Shown: positions 6,981-13,651 of the stretch, in pieces
Layout of the letters: each line of letters begins with the position of its first letter
Position numbering within the stretch: the stretch's first letter is position 1
Origin: Glacieibacterium sp964246975
Lineage (GTDB): Bacteria; Pseudomonadota; Alphaproteobacteria; Sphingomonadales; Sphingomonadaceae
Length of the DNA stretch: 23,715 nt
NCBI GenBank assembly: GCA_964246975.1
Contig: CAXTSL010000044.1
Location: 1 to 23,715, forward strand
Direction: 5' to 3'
Made by a program: the position numbers and the translations under genes
Notes under the pieces: model-generated
What the model was told of the DNA's origin: nothing
The model's database searches: none
The model's input: the letters and a program-made list of their open reading frames with translations, nothing else

Positions 6981-7799
6981 ATGACCGACGCCCTTCTCGC
7001 CCGCATCGCTGAAGCGCTCGAACGCCTCGCGCCGCCCCCGCCGCCTTCCGCCGACCCCGCGACCGGCGACGCTTTCGTCTGGACCGCCGCAGGCCTGCGC
7101 ACTGTCGTTGCCGCCCCCGCCCAGCCGCTCGGTCGCTTCGTCGGCGTCGATGCCCAACGCGATGCGCTCCTCGCCAACACGCGCCGCCACGCGTTCGGCC
7201 ACCCCGCGCACGACGTGCTGCTGTGGGGTGCGCGCGGCATGGGCAAGTCGTCGCTGGTCAAGGCGGTGGTCACGGCGCTGCGCGGCGAGGGCCGCGACCT
7301 CGCGCTCATCCAGGTCGGACGCGACGATATCGCCACCCTGCCCGCGCTGTTCGATACGCTGGCCCGGACGCCGCGCCGCGCGCTGGTGTTCGCCGACGAC
7401 CTGTCGTTCGAGGCCGACGAGATGCAATACAAGGCGCTGCGCTCGGTGCTCGACGGCGGCATCGCGGCGCGACCCGCCACCGTCCGGCTGATCGTCACGT
7501 CGAACCGCCGCCACCTCGTGCCGCGCCGCCACGCCGATGCCGATGCGGCGATCAACCCCCGCGATGTGCTCGACGACCGGCTGGCGCTCGCCGACCGCTT
7601 CGGGCTCAGCCTGGGGTTCCACAACTGCGATCAGGCCGATTACCTACGCATGGTCGCAGGCTATGCCGCCGCGCACGGCCTGCGCGCCGAACCGCAGGCG
7701 GCGCTCGCGTGGGCGGTCGGTCGCGGCCACCGCTCGGGACGCGTCGCCTGGCAGTTCATCGAGGAGGTCGCCGGGGCGGCGGGGCATTCGCTCGATTGA
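6981..7799 (+). CDS. DUF815-type AAA ATPase (COG2607-like)
   Basis: A cytoplasmic P-loop ATPase of 272 residues with no assigned role. After a helical start and a proline-rich linker (19-23), a LGRFVGVDAQRDALLANTRR stretch at about 50-69 precedes Walker A, GARGMGKSS at 83-91. Walker B is RALVFADDLSFE at about 133-144, and LIVTSNRRHLVP serves as the sensor 1 region. This order is that of DUF815 ATP-binding proteins, which are widespread in Proteobacteria. The protein is at the usual length for the family. It is divergent from yajC, with the 171-base repeat element in between. No clear Shine-Dalgarno site precedes the ATG. Family call is firm; substrate and partners are unknown. Confidence 0.9.
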   Translation: MTDALLARIAEALERLAPPPPPSADPATGDAFVWTAAGLRTVVAAPAQPLGRFVGVDAQRDALLANTRRHAFGHPAHDVLLWGARGMGKSSLVKAVVTALRGEGRDLALIQVGRDDIATLPALFDTLARTPRRALVFADDLSFEADEMQYKALRSVLDGGIAARPATVRLIVTSNRRHLVPRRHADADAAINPRDVLDDRLALADRFGLSLGFHNCDQADYLRMVAGYAAAHGLRAEPQAALAWAVGRGHRSGRVAWQFIEEVAGAAGHSLD

Positions 7800-7828
7800 T
7801 CTTGCCGGGCGCAGTCGACGGCACCGAA

Positions 7829-7857
7829 TTGCGAGCCGTTCGTTTCGGGCCTAGGCT
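7829..7857 (+). promoter_or_regulatory. Possible promoter of the DUF3011 protein gene
   Basis: TTGCGA at 7829-7834 and TAGGCT at 7852-7857 are spaced 17 bases apart and end 22 bases before the ATG at 7880. The boxes match the housekeeping consensus in part only. Position between two plus-strand genes makes it plausible. Confidence 0.3.
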
Positions 7858-7879
7858 CAAATCCTTCAGGGAGAATGAC

Positions 7880-8644
7880 ATGCTGCGTCCCGTCCTCGCC
7901 TTTGCCGTTGCCACCGCCGCGACGGTTGGCGGCACCTTTCCCGCTGCGGCGCAGTACGGTGGTGGTGCGCCCGGGCAGTCGGTTAGGTGCGAAAGCTGGA
8001 ACTACCAGCCGGCGCGCTGCGCCGCCGATCTCGGGCGCGGCGGCAACGTCCAGCTCCAGCAGGTCATCGCCGGACGCTGCGTCGAGGGCGATACCTGGCG
8101 GTGGGATCGCGGCGGCATCAATGTCAGCGGCGGCTGCCGCGCGACTTTCTTCGTCACCTCGGGCGGCGGCGGTTATCCTGGCGGCCCGGGCGGTGGTTAT
8201 CCCGGCGGGGGCGGTGGCTATCCCGGCGGGCGCACGATCGAGTGCAACTCGTGGAAGTTCAAATACCAGACCTGCGCGCTCCCCGGCGGCGGTCGCCCTG
8301 ACCTTGTCCGCGTCATCGCCGGCAATTGCATCGAGGGCCAGACCTGGGGCGGACGGCGCGGCGAGGTCTGGGTCGACAAAGGCTGCCGCGCGGTCTTCGC
8401 CAGCGGGCGCGGCGGTGGCGGCGGTGGCGGCGGCTATCCCGGCGGGCCGGGTGGCGGTCAGGCGCAATACGTGACCTGCGAGTCGTGGAAATTCGCCTAC
8501 ACCGAATGCCCGTCCCCGAGCCGCCGCGCCCAGCTCGACCGCGTCATCGCGGGCAATTGCATAGAAGGGCAGAGCTATGGTTTCGGCCCGCGCGGCATCT
8601 GGGTCGACAAGGGCTGCCGCGCGCGCTTCGTCACCTACGGCTGA
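7880..8644 (+). CDS. Secreted protein with three DUF3011 repeats
   Basis: A 254-residue exported protein of unknown role. Residues 1-25 are a signal peptide ending PAAAQ. Three copies of a 50-residue DUF3011 repeat follow, at about 37-90, 122-173 and 200-250, each with four cysteines (37, 47, 67, 86; 122, 132, 150, 169; 200, 210, 227, 246). Each repeat carries the core pattern C-x-S-W, V-I-A-G-x-C-x-E-G and G-C-R-x-F, with WVDKGCR in copies two and three. Repeats are joined by glycine-rich linkers with GGYPGG motifs (94-117 and 177-195). Twelve cysteines in three matching sets suggest two disulfides per repeat in the periplasm or outside the cell. The ATG at 7880 is chosen because it opens the signal peptide and follows GGGAGA at a good distance; the open frame extends upstream through the neighbouring gene as a shadow. 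Confidence 0.85.
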   Translation: MLRPVLAFAVATAATVGGTFPAAAQYGGGAPGQSVRCESWNYQPARCAADLGRGGNVQLQQVIAGRCVEGDTWRWDRGGINVSGGCRATFFVTSGGGGYPGGPGGGYPGGGGGYPGGRTIECNSWKFKYQTCALPGGGRPDLVRVIAGNCIEGQTWGGRRGEVWVDKGCRAVFASGRGGGGGGGGYPGGPGGGQAQYVTCESWKFAYTECPSPSRRAQLDRVIAGNCIEGQSYGFGPRGIWVDKGCRARFVTYG

Positions 8645-8649
8645 GCGCG

Positions 8650-8680
8650 GTGCGGGCGGGTGCCTGACACCCGCCCGCAC
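8650..8680. terminator. Strong hairpin between convergent genes
   Basis: GTGCGGGCGGGTG (8650-8662) pairs perfectly with CACCCGCCCGCAC (8668-8680) around a 5-base loop. It lies 5 bases after the stop of the DUF3011 gene and 6 bases after the stop of the DUF2171 gene on the other strand, so it can serve both. There is no T run on either side, so termination strength is uncertain. Confidence 0.6.
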
Positions 8681-8686
8681 TGGCAG

Positions 8687-8923
8687 TTAGTCGGCGGTAG
8701 TTTCGAACTGGCCGATCAGGTCGCTGTTGAAAGACATCCGAACCTGCTCGCCCTCGACATCGGCGACCATGCCGAGCGGGATGAGGTGGTGGTGGCCGCC
8801 GCTGCCGCGGTCCGACTTGGTCAGCTTGATGCGGTCGCCCTGCACCTCGTCGACAGTGCCGATATGGCCGCCGTCGGCGCCGATGACTTCCATATGCTCA
8901 CGGATGTGGCTGGCGTCGGTCAT
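8687..8923 (-). CDS. DUF2171 domain protein
   Basis: A small soluble protein of 78 residues. It has the family pattern IREHMEVIGADGGHIGTVDE at 6-25, GDRIKLTKSD and GGHHHLIPLGMVADVEG, giving a PRC-barrel-like strand succession. DUF2171 proteins are abundant in alphaproteobacteria; their function is not established. The ATG at 8923 is chosen because GAGGAG lies 8-13 bases upstream and the protein then starts MTDASHIREHM, as in the family; a further in-frame start at 8980 adds residues unlike the family. It is convergent with the DUF3011 gene and is followed by the shared hairpin. Confidence 0.9.
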   Translation of the reverse strand: MTDASHIREHMEVIGADGGHIGTVDEVQGDRIKLTKSDRGSGGHHHLIPLGMVADVEGEQVRMSFNSDLIGQFETTAD

Positions 8924-8996
8924 GCGTGGTCTCCTCATGGGGTTCGCGCTGCCAACGCGCGACCCCGCCCAGGGATGCATGACGGTTCGGGAGGAA

Positions 8997-9074
8997 TGGC
9001 GCGCCCGGCAGGGTTCGAACCTGCGACCCCAGGAGTAGAAATCCCGTGCTCTAATCCAGCTGAGCTACGGACGC
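8997..9074 (-). tRNA. tRNA-Arg (anticodon UCU)
   Basis: Read on the minus strand, the acceptor stem GCGTCCG pairs with CGGGCGC (one G-T pair). The D arm is GCTC-AGCTGGATTA-GAGC. The anticodon stem CGGGA/TCCTG encloses the loop TTTCTAC, giving anticodon TCT, which reads AGA/AGG arginine codons. The variable loop has five bases and the T arm is GCAGG-TTCGAAC-CCTGC. Discriminator G and an encoded CCA end at 8997. It begins 11 bases after the stop of the NDUFS4-like gene, so the tRNA may be cut out of a shared transcript. Confidence 0.96.
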
Positions 9075-9085
9075 GTAACCGGGGT

Positions 9086-9364
9086 CTATCTGAAATTATC
9101 GGCGTAGGCCTGAAGTTTGAGCGCCTTCGGTGGCAGGCGCTCGACACTAAAATCATAGCCTTGCGCCTGCGCGTAGGCGACGGCCGCCGCTTCGCTGGCA
9201 AACCCGAGTTCGATCTGCGTGTCGGTGTCGCCCGAACCGATCCAGCCGGTCAGCGGGTCGTGACGCTGCGCCTCGGCGCGCGGCCGCACCAACACCCATT
9301 GACCGGTGCGCGCGCGGCCTGACTGCATCGTCGAGCGCGGGCGCTGAAAGATACGGACGATCAT
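9086..9364 (-). CDS. NDUFS4-like NADH dehydrogenase (complex I) accessory subunit
   Basis: A 92-residue protein of the ETC complex I conserved-region family, the bacterial counterpart of the mitochondrial subunit NDUFS4. It binds the peripheral arm of complex I at the inner membrane. The signatures are RIFQRPRSTMQSGRARTGQW at 4-23, DPLTGWIGSGDTDTQIELGF and the A-x-x-Y-A segment near 63-68. Length is typical for alphaproteobacterial members. The main nuo genes (nuoM, nuoN) lie about 12 kb away in the same window, so the accessory subunit is encoded apart from its complex. The ATG at 9364 gives the standard family start. Confidence 0.93.
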   Translation of the reverse strand: MIVRIFQRPRSTMQSGRARTGQWVLVRPRAEAQRHDPLTGWIGSGDTDTQIELGFASEAAAVAYAQAQGYDFSVERLPPKALKLQAYADNFR

Positions 9365-9382
9365 GCCCGCGCCTTGCGGGAA

Positions 9383-9410
9383 CCGGTCGCGCCGGTCAAG
9401 CCGCGACCGG
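9383..9410 (-). terminator. Possible terminator hairpin after the PEP-CTERM gene
   Basis: CCGGTCGCG (9383-9391) and CGCGACCGG (9402-9410) form a perfect 9-base stem with a 10-base loop, starting 5 bases after the PEP-CTERM stop. No T run follows on the minus strand, so it could also be a processing or attenuation structure before the NDUFS4-like gene. Confidence 0.35.
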
Positions 9411-9415
9411 AAGAC

Positions 9416-10066
9416 TCACGCCGGCGCGAGCCTGCGGCGGCGCAGTACGACGCCGGTCAGCCCGAAGCCGCCGATCATCAGCAGCCACGTCGCAGGCTCG
9501 GGCACACCGGGGGCGGGCGCGTCGCCGCTCAGCCGGAACGGCGCGAACACGCCAAGGTTGCCACCGTCGGTCTCGCCCGTGAAGAGATGCGTCGCGGCGG
9601 GAATGCCGTACTCGAGGCTCTGGCCGATTTCGGCGACCCCCGCGAGGCTCGCCCAATAGGTCCCGGCGGCAAGTGTCACACCTGCGAAACCCGCGTGGAG
9701 ACGATCGAGCCCGGCGAACGAGGTCGATCCGATGCTATCGATCGCCGACAAGGTCGTGGCGATGCTGAACAGATTGACCGCGCCCGGATTGCCCCCGACA
9801 TCCGCGCGGAAGCGGACGACGACCGCATCGCCGACGAGCACGGGCGAAATGGAGGGATAAGTCGAGTAAATGTCCATGCCGGTCAGCGTTACCGCCGCCG
9901 CGAGCGTGAACTGCGTGAAGATGTTCTGGGTGCCGATCTGATTGACGGCGTTGAAGTCGGTGGAGAACCCGACGGCATCGGGGCTGCGGTCGACGACGAC
10001 GACAGCCTGCGCACCACCTGCCGCAGCGCCCAGCGCCACCACAGCAACCTTAAGCAAAATCTTCAT
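9416..10066 (-). CDS. PEP-CTERM sorted exported protein
   Basis: A 216-residue exported protein. Residues 1-20 (MKILLKVAVVALGAAAGGAQ) are the signal peptide; the middle is a beta-rich domain of unknown function. The C-terminus has the sorting signal: VPEPATW from 188, a hydrophobic helix and the basic tail VLRRRR. Such tails are recognised by exosortase, which cuts near PEP and delivers the protein to the cell surface or matrix. No exosortase gene is in the window. The ATG at 10066 is preferred over an in-frame one 36 bases upstream because it opens the signal peptide and GGGGGT lies close before it. The 106 bases between this gene and the polyprenyl synthase gene hold a weak hairpin but no clear promoter. 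Confidence 0.88.
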   Translation of the reverse strand: MKILLKVAVVALGAAAGGAQAVVVVDRSPDAVGFSTDFNAVNQIGTQNIFTQFTLAAAVTLTGMDIYSTYPSISPVLVGDAVVVRFRADVGGNPGAVNLFSIATTLSAIDSIGSTSFAGLDRLHAGFAGVTLAAGTYWASLAGVAEIGQSLEYGIPAATHLFTGETDGGNLGVFAPFRLSGDAPAPGVPEPATWLLMIGGFGLTGVVLRRRRLAPA

Positions 10067-10172
10067 GACGACCCCCGAGACGCAACATCGGATCGTGCCC
10101 ACGACCCGCTGCGCGAGCGTAGCGGCTCAGGGTTAACGGAGTGCGAAACCAGCACGGGAAAATGCTTGAAGC

Positions 10173-11189
10173 TTAAAATGTCCGCGACACCGCGAACGCC
10201 GCCGTCTCGGCAAGTGCGTCGCGCGCCGCGCCGTGCGGCATCCCCGACAGCGCATCGGTGGCGCGCGCTGCGTACAGTCGGGCCCTCGCCAGCGTGTCGT
10301 CGATGGCCCCCGACGAGCGCAGGAGCGCCGTCCCGTGGACCAGCTCGGCCTCCCCTGCCGCGCGCCCCAGCATCGCGTCGCGCCAGAACCGCCGTTCCTC
10401 CGCCGTGCCGCGCGCATAGGCGAGGATGACCGGCAGCGTCACCTTGCCGTCGCGGAAATCGTCGCCGCAATCCTTGCCCATCGTCTCGGCATCCGAAACA
10501 TAATCGATGGCGTCGTCGACGAGCTGGAACGCGATGCCGAGATTGCGGCCATAGGCTTCGAGGCTGGCTTCGGCGCCTGCACCCTTCTCGGCGACGACGG
10601 CGGCGATCTGGCACGCGGCGGCGAACAGCACGGCGGTCTTGGCGGTGATGATGTCGAGGTAGCGCTCCTCGGTCGTCTCGACATCGCGCTGCGCGGTCAA
10701 TTGCGCGACTTCGCCTTCGGCGATCACCGCGCTGGCATGGCTGAGGATCTTGAGGACGCGCAACGACCCATCCTCGACCATCAGCTCGAACGAGCGGCTG
10801 AACAGGAAGTCGCCGACCAGCACGCTCGCCGGGTTGCCCCAGATCGTATTCGCCGTCGCCTTGCCGCGCCGCAGGTCCGAACCATCGACGACATCGTCGT
10901 GGAGCAATGTCGCGGTGTGGATGAACTCGACGCACGCCGCGAGCTGGTGGTGGCGCGTGCCGGCATAGTCGAACAGCTTGGCACAGCCGAGCGTCAGCAG
11001 CGGGCGCAACCGCTTGCCGCCGCCCGCGATGAGATGCCCGGCGAGTTCCGGGATCAGCGTCACGGGCGACTGCATGCGCTCGAGAATGACGTGATTGACC
11101 GCGTTGAGCCCGGGCGCGCACAGCGCCAGCAGCGGTCCGAGCGACGGTGCGGCGGCGCGCGGACGAAGCGAATGAACGGTGGCCGTCAT
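10173..11189 (-). CDS. ispB: Long-chain polyprenyl diphosphate synthase (quinone side chain)
   Basis: Extends farnesyl or geranylgeranyl diphosphate with isopentenyl diphosphate to make the isoprenoid tail of ubiquinone. The 338 residues carry GGGKRLRP at 56-63, the first aspartate-rich motif DDVVD at 98-102 and the second DDAID at 225-229. Alanine sits five residues before the first motif, a small side chain that leaves the product pocket open, as in octaprenyl and decaprenyl synthases. Sphingomonads normally make ubiquinone-10, so a decaprenyl product is likely but inferred. The ATG at 11189 fits the family start; the frame is open further upstream without homologous sequence. The gene diverges from the chorismate mutase gene across 90 bases. 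Confidence 0.95.
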   Translation of the reverse strand: MTATVHSLRPRAAAPSLGPLLALCAPGLNAVNHVILERMQSPVTLIPELAGHLIAGGGKRLRPLLTLGCAKLFDYAGTRHHQLAACVEFIHTATLLHDDVVDGSDLRRGKATANTIWGNPASVLVGDFLFSRSFELMVEDGSLRVLKILSHASAVIAEGEVAQLTAQRDVETTEERYLDIITAKTAVLFAAACQIAAVVAEKGAGAEASLEAYGRNLGIAFQLVDDAIDYVSDAETMGKDCGDDFRDGKVTLPVILAYARGTAEERRFWRDAMLGRAAGEAELVHGTALLRSSGAIDDTLARARLYAARATDALSGMPHGAARDALAETAAFAVSRTF

Positions 11190-11217
11190 GCGCGCCGTCT
11201 TAGCGGGCGAGCGCGGG

Positions 11218-11250
11218 CGCGCAACCCTTGCGCGAGCGGCACAGTGCCGC
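11218..11250. promoter_or_regulatory. Two adjacent palindromes in the divergent ispB / chorismate mutase gap
   Basis: CGCGCAA-CCC-TTGCGCG (11218-11234) and GCGGCAC-A-GTGCCGC (11236-11250) are perfect 7-base inverted repeats one base apart, between two divergent starts. They could bind a dimeric regulator or fold in the leader RNA. No regulator family is suggested by their sequence. Confidence 0.35.
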
Positions 11251-11279
11251 GACACTGGCAGGGTTCGGGGGACAAGATC

Positions 11280-11555
11280 ATGGACGACACGCTCGCCGGT
11301 TACCGCGACAGTATCGACAACATCGATGCGGCGCTGGTGTTCCTGCTCGCCGAACGCTTCAAGACGACGCAGAAGGTCGGGGCCTATAAGGCGAGCGCCC
11401 ACCTGCCCCCCGCCGACCCGGCGCGCGAAGCCGAGCAGATCGCCCGCCTGCGCGCCCTTGCGGCGACGGCCAAGCTCGACCCCGAGTTCAGCGAGAAATT
11501 CCTGCGCTTCATCATCGACGAGGTCATCCGGCACCATGCCGGGATGCGGGGTTAG
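11280..11555 (+). CDS. Chorismate mutase, AroQ class, monofunctional
   Basis: Converts chorismate to prephenate, the entry to phenylalanine and tyrosine. The 91 residues form the three-helix AroQ fold: YRDSIDNIDAALVFLLAERF at 8-27 supplies the first arginine and the second helix region, and KVGAYKA around 32-38 the conserved lysine. DPAREAEQ brings the Arg-Glu pair and the last helix ends in FIIDEVIRHH. There is no prephenate dehydratase or dehydrogenase domain. GGGGGA sits 9-14 bases before the ATG as ribosome binding site. Its stop codon overlaps that of the convergent PIN gene by 4 bases. There is no signal peptide, so it is cytoplasmic. Confidence 0.92.
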   Translation: MDDTLAGYRDSIDNIDAALVFLLAERFKTTQKVGAYKASAHLPPADPAREAEQIARLRALAATAKLDPEFSEKFLRFIIDEVIRHHAGMRG

Positions 11556-11941
11556 GCGGCGAGGGTCTCGACGGGGACGACCGACGCATCGGCGAAGCGG
11601 GCGATGCCTTGGTCGAAGGTCGCAAAGCTGTCGGCGGTGCCTGACAGAGCGAGGTGGAGCATGTCGGCAAAGTCCGCTCCTTCGGCGTAGCGTGCCAGTG
11701 CCCACCGGACTTGTTTCTCGTCCCGGCAATCCGCCAATGGCAGTGTCAAGAGGCCGATCAGAGCTGCGGAAATCGCATCGTGCGGCCATCCGCCTCGTGA
11801 CTTAAGCACCCACGACAGTTCGAGAAGGATCGTTGGCATGAGCAACACACGCCCACTGAGTACGGCTTCTGCGATCTCACGTTGCGGAGATTCGTCATCG
11901 AGAAAAAGTCGCGCAAGGACGCTCGTGTCGAGAACCCTCAC
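11552..11941 (-). CDS. PIN-domain ribonuclease toxin (VapC-like)
   Basis: A 129-residue PIN-domain protein, the presumed toxin of a type II toxin-antitoxin pair; family members cut tRNA or other RNAs with a Mg-dependent acidic centre. The expected acids are present: Asp5 in VLDTSVL, Glu41 in LLELSW, Asp93 in ADFADMLHLA and Asp110 in FATFDQGI. The GTG start at 11941 is chosen because it overlaps the antitoxin stop as GTGA and opens directly on the first catalytic motif; the frame is open further upstream but that part overlaps the antitoxin in a different frame. No key residue is missing, so it is probably active. The stop overlaps that of chorismate mutase, so no terminator fits in between. 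Confidence 0.88.
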   Translation of the reverse strand: MRVLDTSVLARLFLDDESPQREIAEAVLSGRVLLMPTILLELSWVLKSRGGWPHDAISAALIGLLTLPLADCRDEKQVRWALARYAEGADFADMLHLALSGTADSFATFDQGIARFADASVVPVETLAA

Positions 11942-12237
11942 CGCGCGCTGAACTTTTCTGCGGCAAATTCGAGCACGGCTTCGTGCATGGCCTGGTCGGT
12001 AATCTGCGGACCGCGATAGGGATTGATCGAACGCAATCGCGCGAGGAGCGCCGCAACGGCCGCCCGGCTCTGGTCGCCCGAGGCTTTCGTCCGAATTTCG
12101 ACACTGGCCGGATATTCGTCGATTTCTAGTTCGACGCCCTCGGTCCAACCAAGCTGCGCGAGGACGCGCTGCGGTAACATGACCTTACCTTGCTCGTCGA
12201 TGCGGACTGACTTCAAGTGATCGAGTGGAGCATTCAT
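11938..12237 (-). CDS. AbrB/SpoVT-type antitoxin
   Basis: A 99-residue DNA-binding antitoxin that precedes and overlaps the PIN toxin by 4 bases. Residues about 9-48 form the swapped-hairpin AbrB domain: SVRIDEQGKVMLPQRVLAQL, then GWTEGVELEIDEYPASVEIR. The C-terminal half (about 50-99) is helical and would wrap the toxin. Such antitoxins usually repress their own operon as a complex with the toxin. Upstream lie only 40 bases before the histidine kinase stop, with a GTATAC palindrome at 12247-12252 that may be part of an operator. Base composition looks less GC-rich than the flanks (33 of 60 bases at 11881-11940 against 41 of 60 at 12301-12360, counted by hand), which would suit a transferred cassette. 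Confidence 0.88.
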   Translation of the reverse strand: MNAPLDHLKSVRIDEQGKVMLPQRVLAQLGWTEGVELEIDEYPASVEIRTKASGDQSRAAVAALLARLRSINPYRGPQITDQAMHEAVLEFAAEKFSAR

Positions 12238-12277
12238 CCAGCAAGGGTATACGCAAAAGTGCCACCCTGCGCGAGTC

Positions 12278-13651
12278 TCAACCCGCCGCCGGCAGCCGCA
12301 GAGTCACCGCCAGCCCGCCCAGATCCTCGCTCTCGCCGAGTTCGACCGACCCGCCATAGATTTCCGCCACGTCGCGGACGATCGCCAGGCCCAGGCCGGT
12401 GCCCGGCTGTGCGGTGTCGAGACGCGCGCCGCGTTCGAACAGGCGTTCGCGCTCGCCCTCGGGGATTCCCGGCCCGTCGTCCTCTACGAGCACGCGGACG
12501 AACCCGCCCTCCCCCGCGACCGTGACGAATACCCGCCCGCCGCCATACAGCGCGGCATTGTCGAGTAGATTGCCGAGCATTTCCTCGAAATCCTGCTTTT
12601 CGCCGCGAAATGCGAGGCTTTTGTCGCCGTCGATGTCGATGACCGTGCCGCGCGCCGAATGGATGCGCGCGATGGTTCGGGCCAAGGCTTCGAGGCTCGG
12701 CCAGACTTCGGCACGCGCCGCTGCCGCGCTGCGCCGTCCGGCGGCGCGGGCGCGCGCGAGGTGGTGGTCGACGTGACGGCGCATGATCGCGGTCTGCGTC
12801 GCGACGGTCGCGCCGAGATCCGCCGCACCGGCCGCCGCCTCGCCGATCAGCACGCTCATCGGCGTCTTTAGCGCATGCGCGAGATTGCCCGCGTGCCGCC
12901 GCGCCGCATCGGCCTGCTGTTCGTTATAGTCGAGCAGCTCGTTAAGTTCGGCGATCAGCGGACTGATTTCGCGCGGAAAATCGTCGGGAACGCGGGTTGC
13001 CTGGCCCGAGCGGATGGCGGAGATCGCGCGGCTGACGCGGCCGAGCGGCGACAGGCCGTACGTCGATTGCAGCGCCGCCAGCACGAGCAGCCCCAACCCC
13101 AGCGCCGACAGCGACCATAGCAACGTCGAGCGCAGCGACGCGACCTGTGCGTCGAGGTCGGCGGTCGATTGTGCGACCTGGAAGTGGAAGACGGTCTTCG
13201 CCCCCGGCAGCACGATATCGCGCTCGACGATGCGCAGCGGCTCGTCCTTAAAGCGCTTGCTGTCCGACCGGCACACCGCGCGGCAATTGCCCGGCGCGGC
13301 GGTCAGCGAGCGGTCCCACAGCGACCGCGAGCGGAAATCGTCCTGCCCCTTGGCCGAAACCTGCCAGTAGAGCCCCGAATACGGCTCGAAAAAGCGCTGG
13401 TCGCCGAGCGGGCGGGTGAATCGCACCTCGCCCGCCGGCCCGATGTCGGCGGCGGCGATCATTGCGGTCAGCGCGAAATCGAGCTGTCCGTCGAAATTGC
13501 GCGTGATCGCGGCGCTCAGCACGCGGTCGAGCGCCAGCCCGCCGATCAGCAGCAGCGGCACGATCCACGCCGCCGCCAGCAGGATCATGCGCTGGCGCAG
13601 CGAGCGGCCGCGCCGCGCCCCGGTTGGCAGCGCCAACGACGCTTCAGGCAC
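12278..13651 (-). CDS. Sensor histidine kinase
   Basis: Inner-membrane sensor of a two-component system, 457 residues. Membrane helices at about 21-45 and 176-196 enclose a periplasmic domain of about 130 residues containing Cys123 and Cys127 (CRAVC). A HAMP-like segment leads to the H box NLAHALKTPMSVL with phospho-acceptor His259. The ATPase domain has the N box NLLDNAALYGGG, G1 box DDGPGIPEGE and G2 box GTGLGLAIV. The overall pattern resembles PhoQ/FeuQ-type kinases. The start is GTG at 13651, overlapping the regulator stop by 8 bases. The signal sensed is not known. Confidence 0.94.
   Translation of the reverse strand: MPEASLALPTGARRGRSLRQRMILLAAAWIVPLLLIGGLALDRVLSAAITRNFDGQLDFALTAMIAAADIGPAGEVRFTRPLGDQRFFEPYSGLYWQVSAKGQDDFRSRSLWDRSLTAAPGNCRAVCRSDSKRFKDEPLRIVERDIVLPGAKTVFHFQVAQSTADLDAQVASLRSTLLWSLSALGLGLLVLAALQSTYGLSPLGRVSRAISAIRSGQATRVPDDFPREISPLIAELNELLDYNEQQADAARRHAGNLAHALKTPMSVLIGEAAAGAADLGATVATQTAIMRRHVDHHLARARAAGRRSAAAARAEVWPSLEALARTIARIHSARGTVIDIDGDKSLAFRGEKQDFEEMLGNLLDNAALYGGGRVFVTVAGEGGFVRVLVEDDGPGIPEGERERLFERGARLDTAQPGTGLGLAIVRDVAEIYGGSVELGESEDLGGLAVTLRLPAAG

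Noticed and set aside
7223..8644. One continuous plus-strand frame of 473 codons joining the ATPase region to the DUF3011 protein
   Set aside because: The first part is an out-of-frame shadow of the DUF815 gene. The real protein starts at 7880 with a ribosome binding site and a signal peptide.
10067..10172. Sigma-54 promoter upstream of the PEP-CTERM gene (TGGGCAC followed by TTGC)
   Set aside because: Such promoters are known for some PEP-CTERM genes, but the GG and GC elements here are 14 bases apart instead of 10.
11942..12148. N-terminal extension of the PIN toxin of about 69 residues
   Set aside because: The extension overlaps the antitoxin in another frame and has no toxin motifs. The GTG at 11941 gives the normal PIN start and a GTGA overlap.
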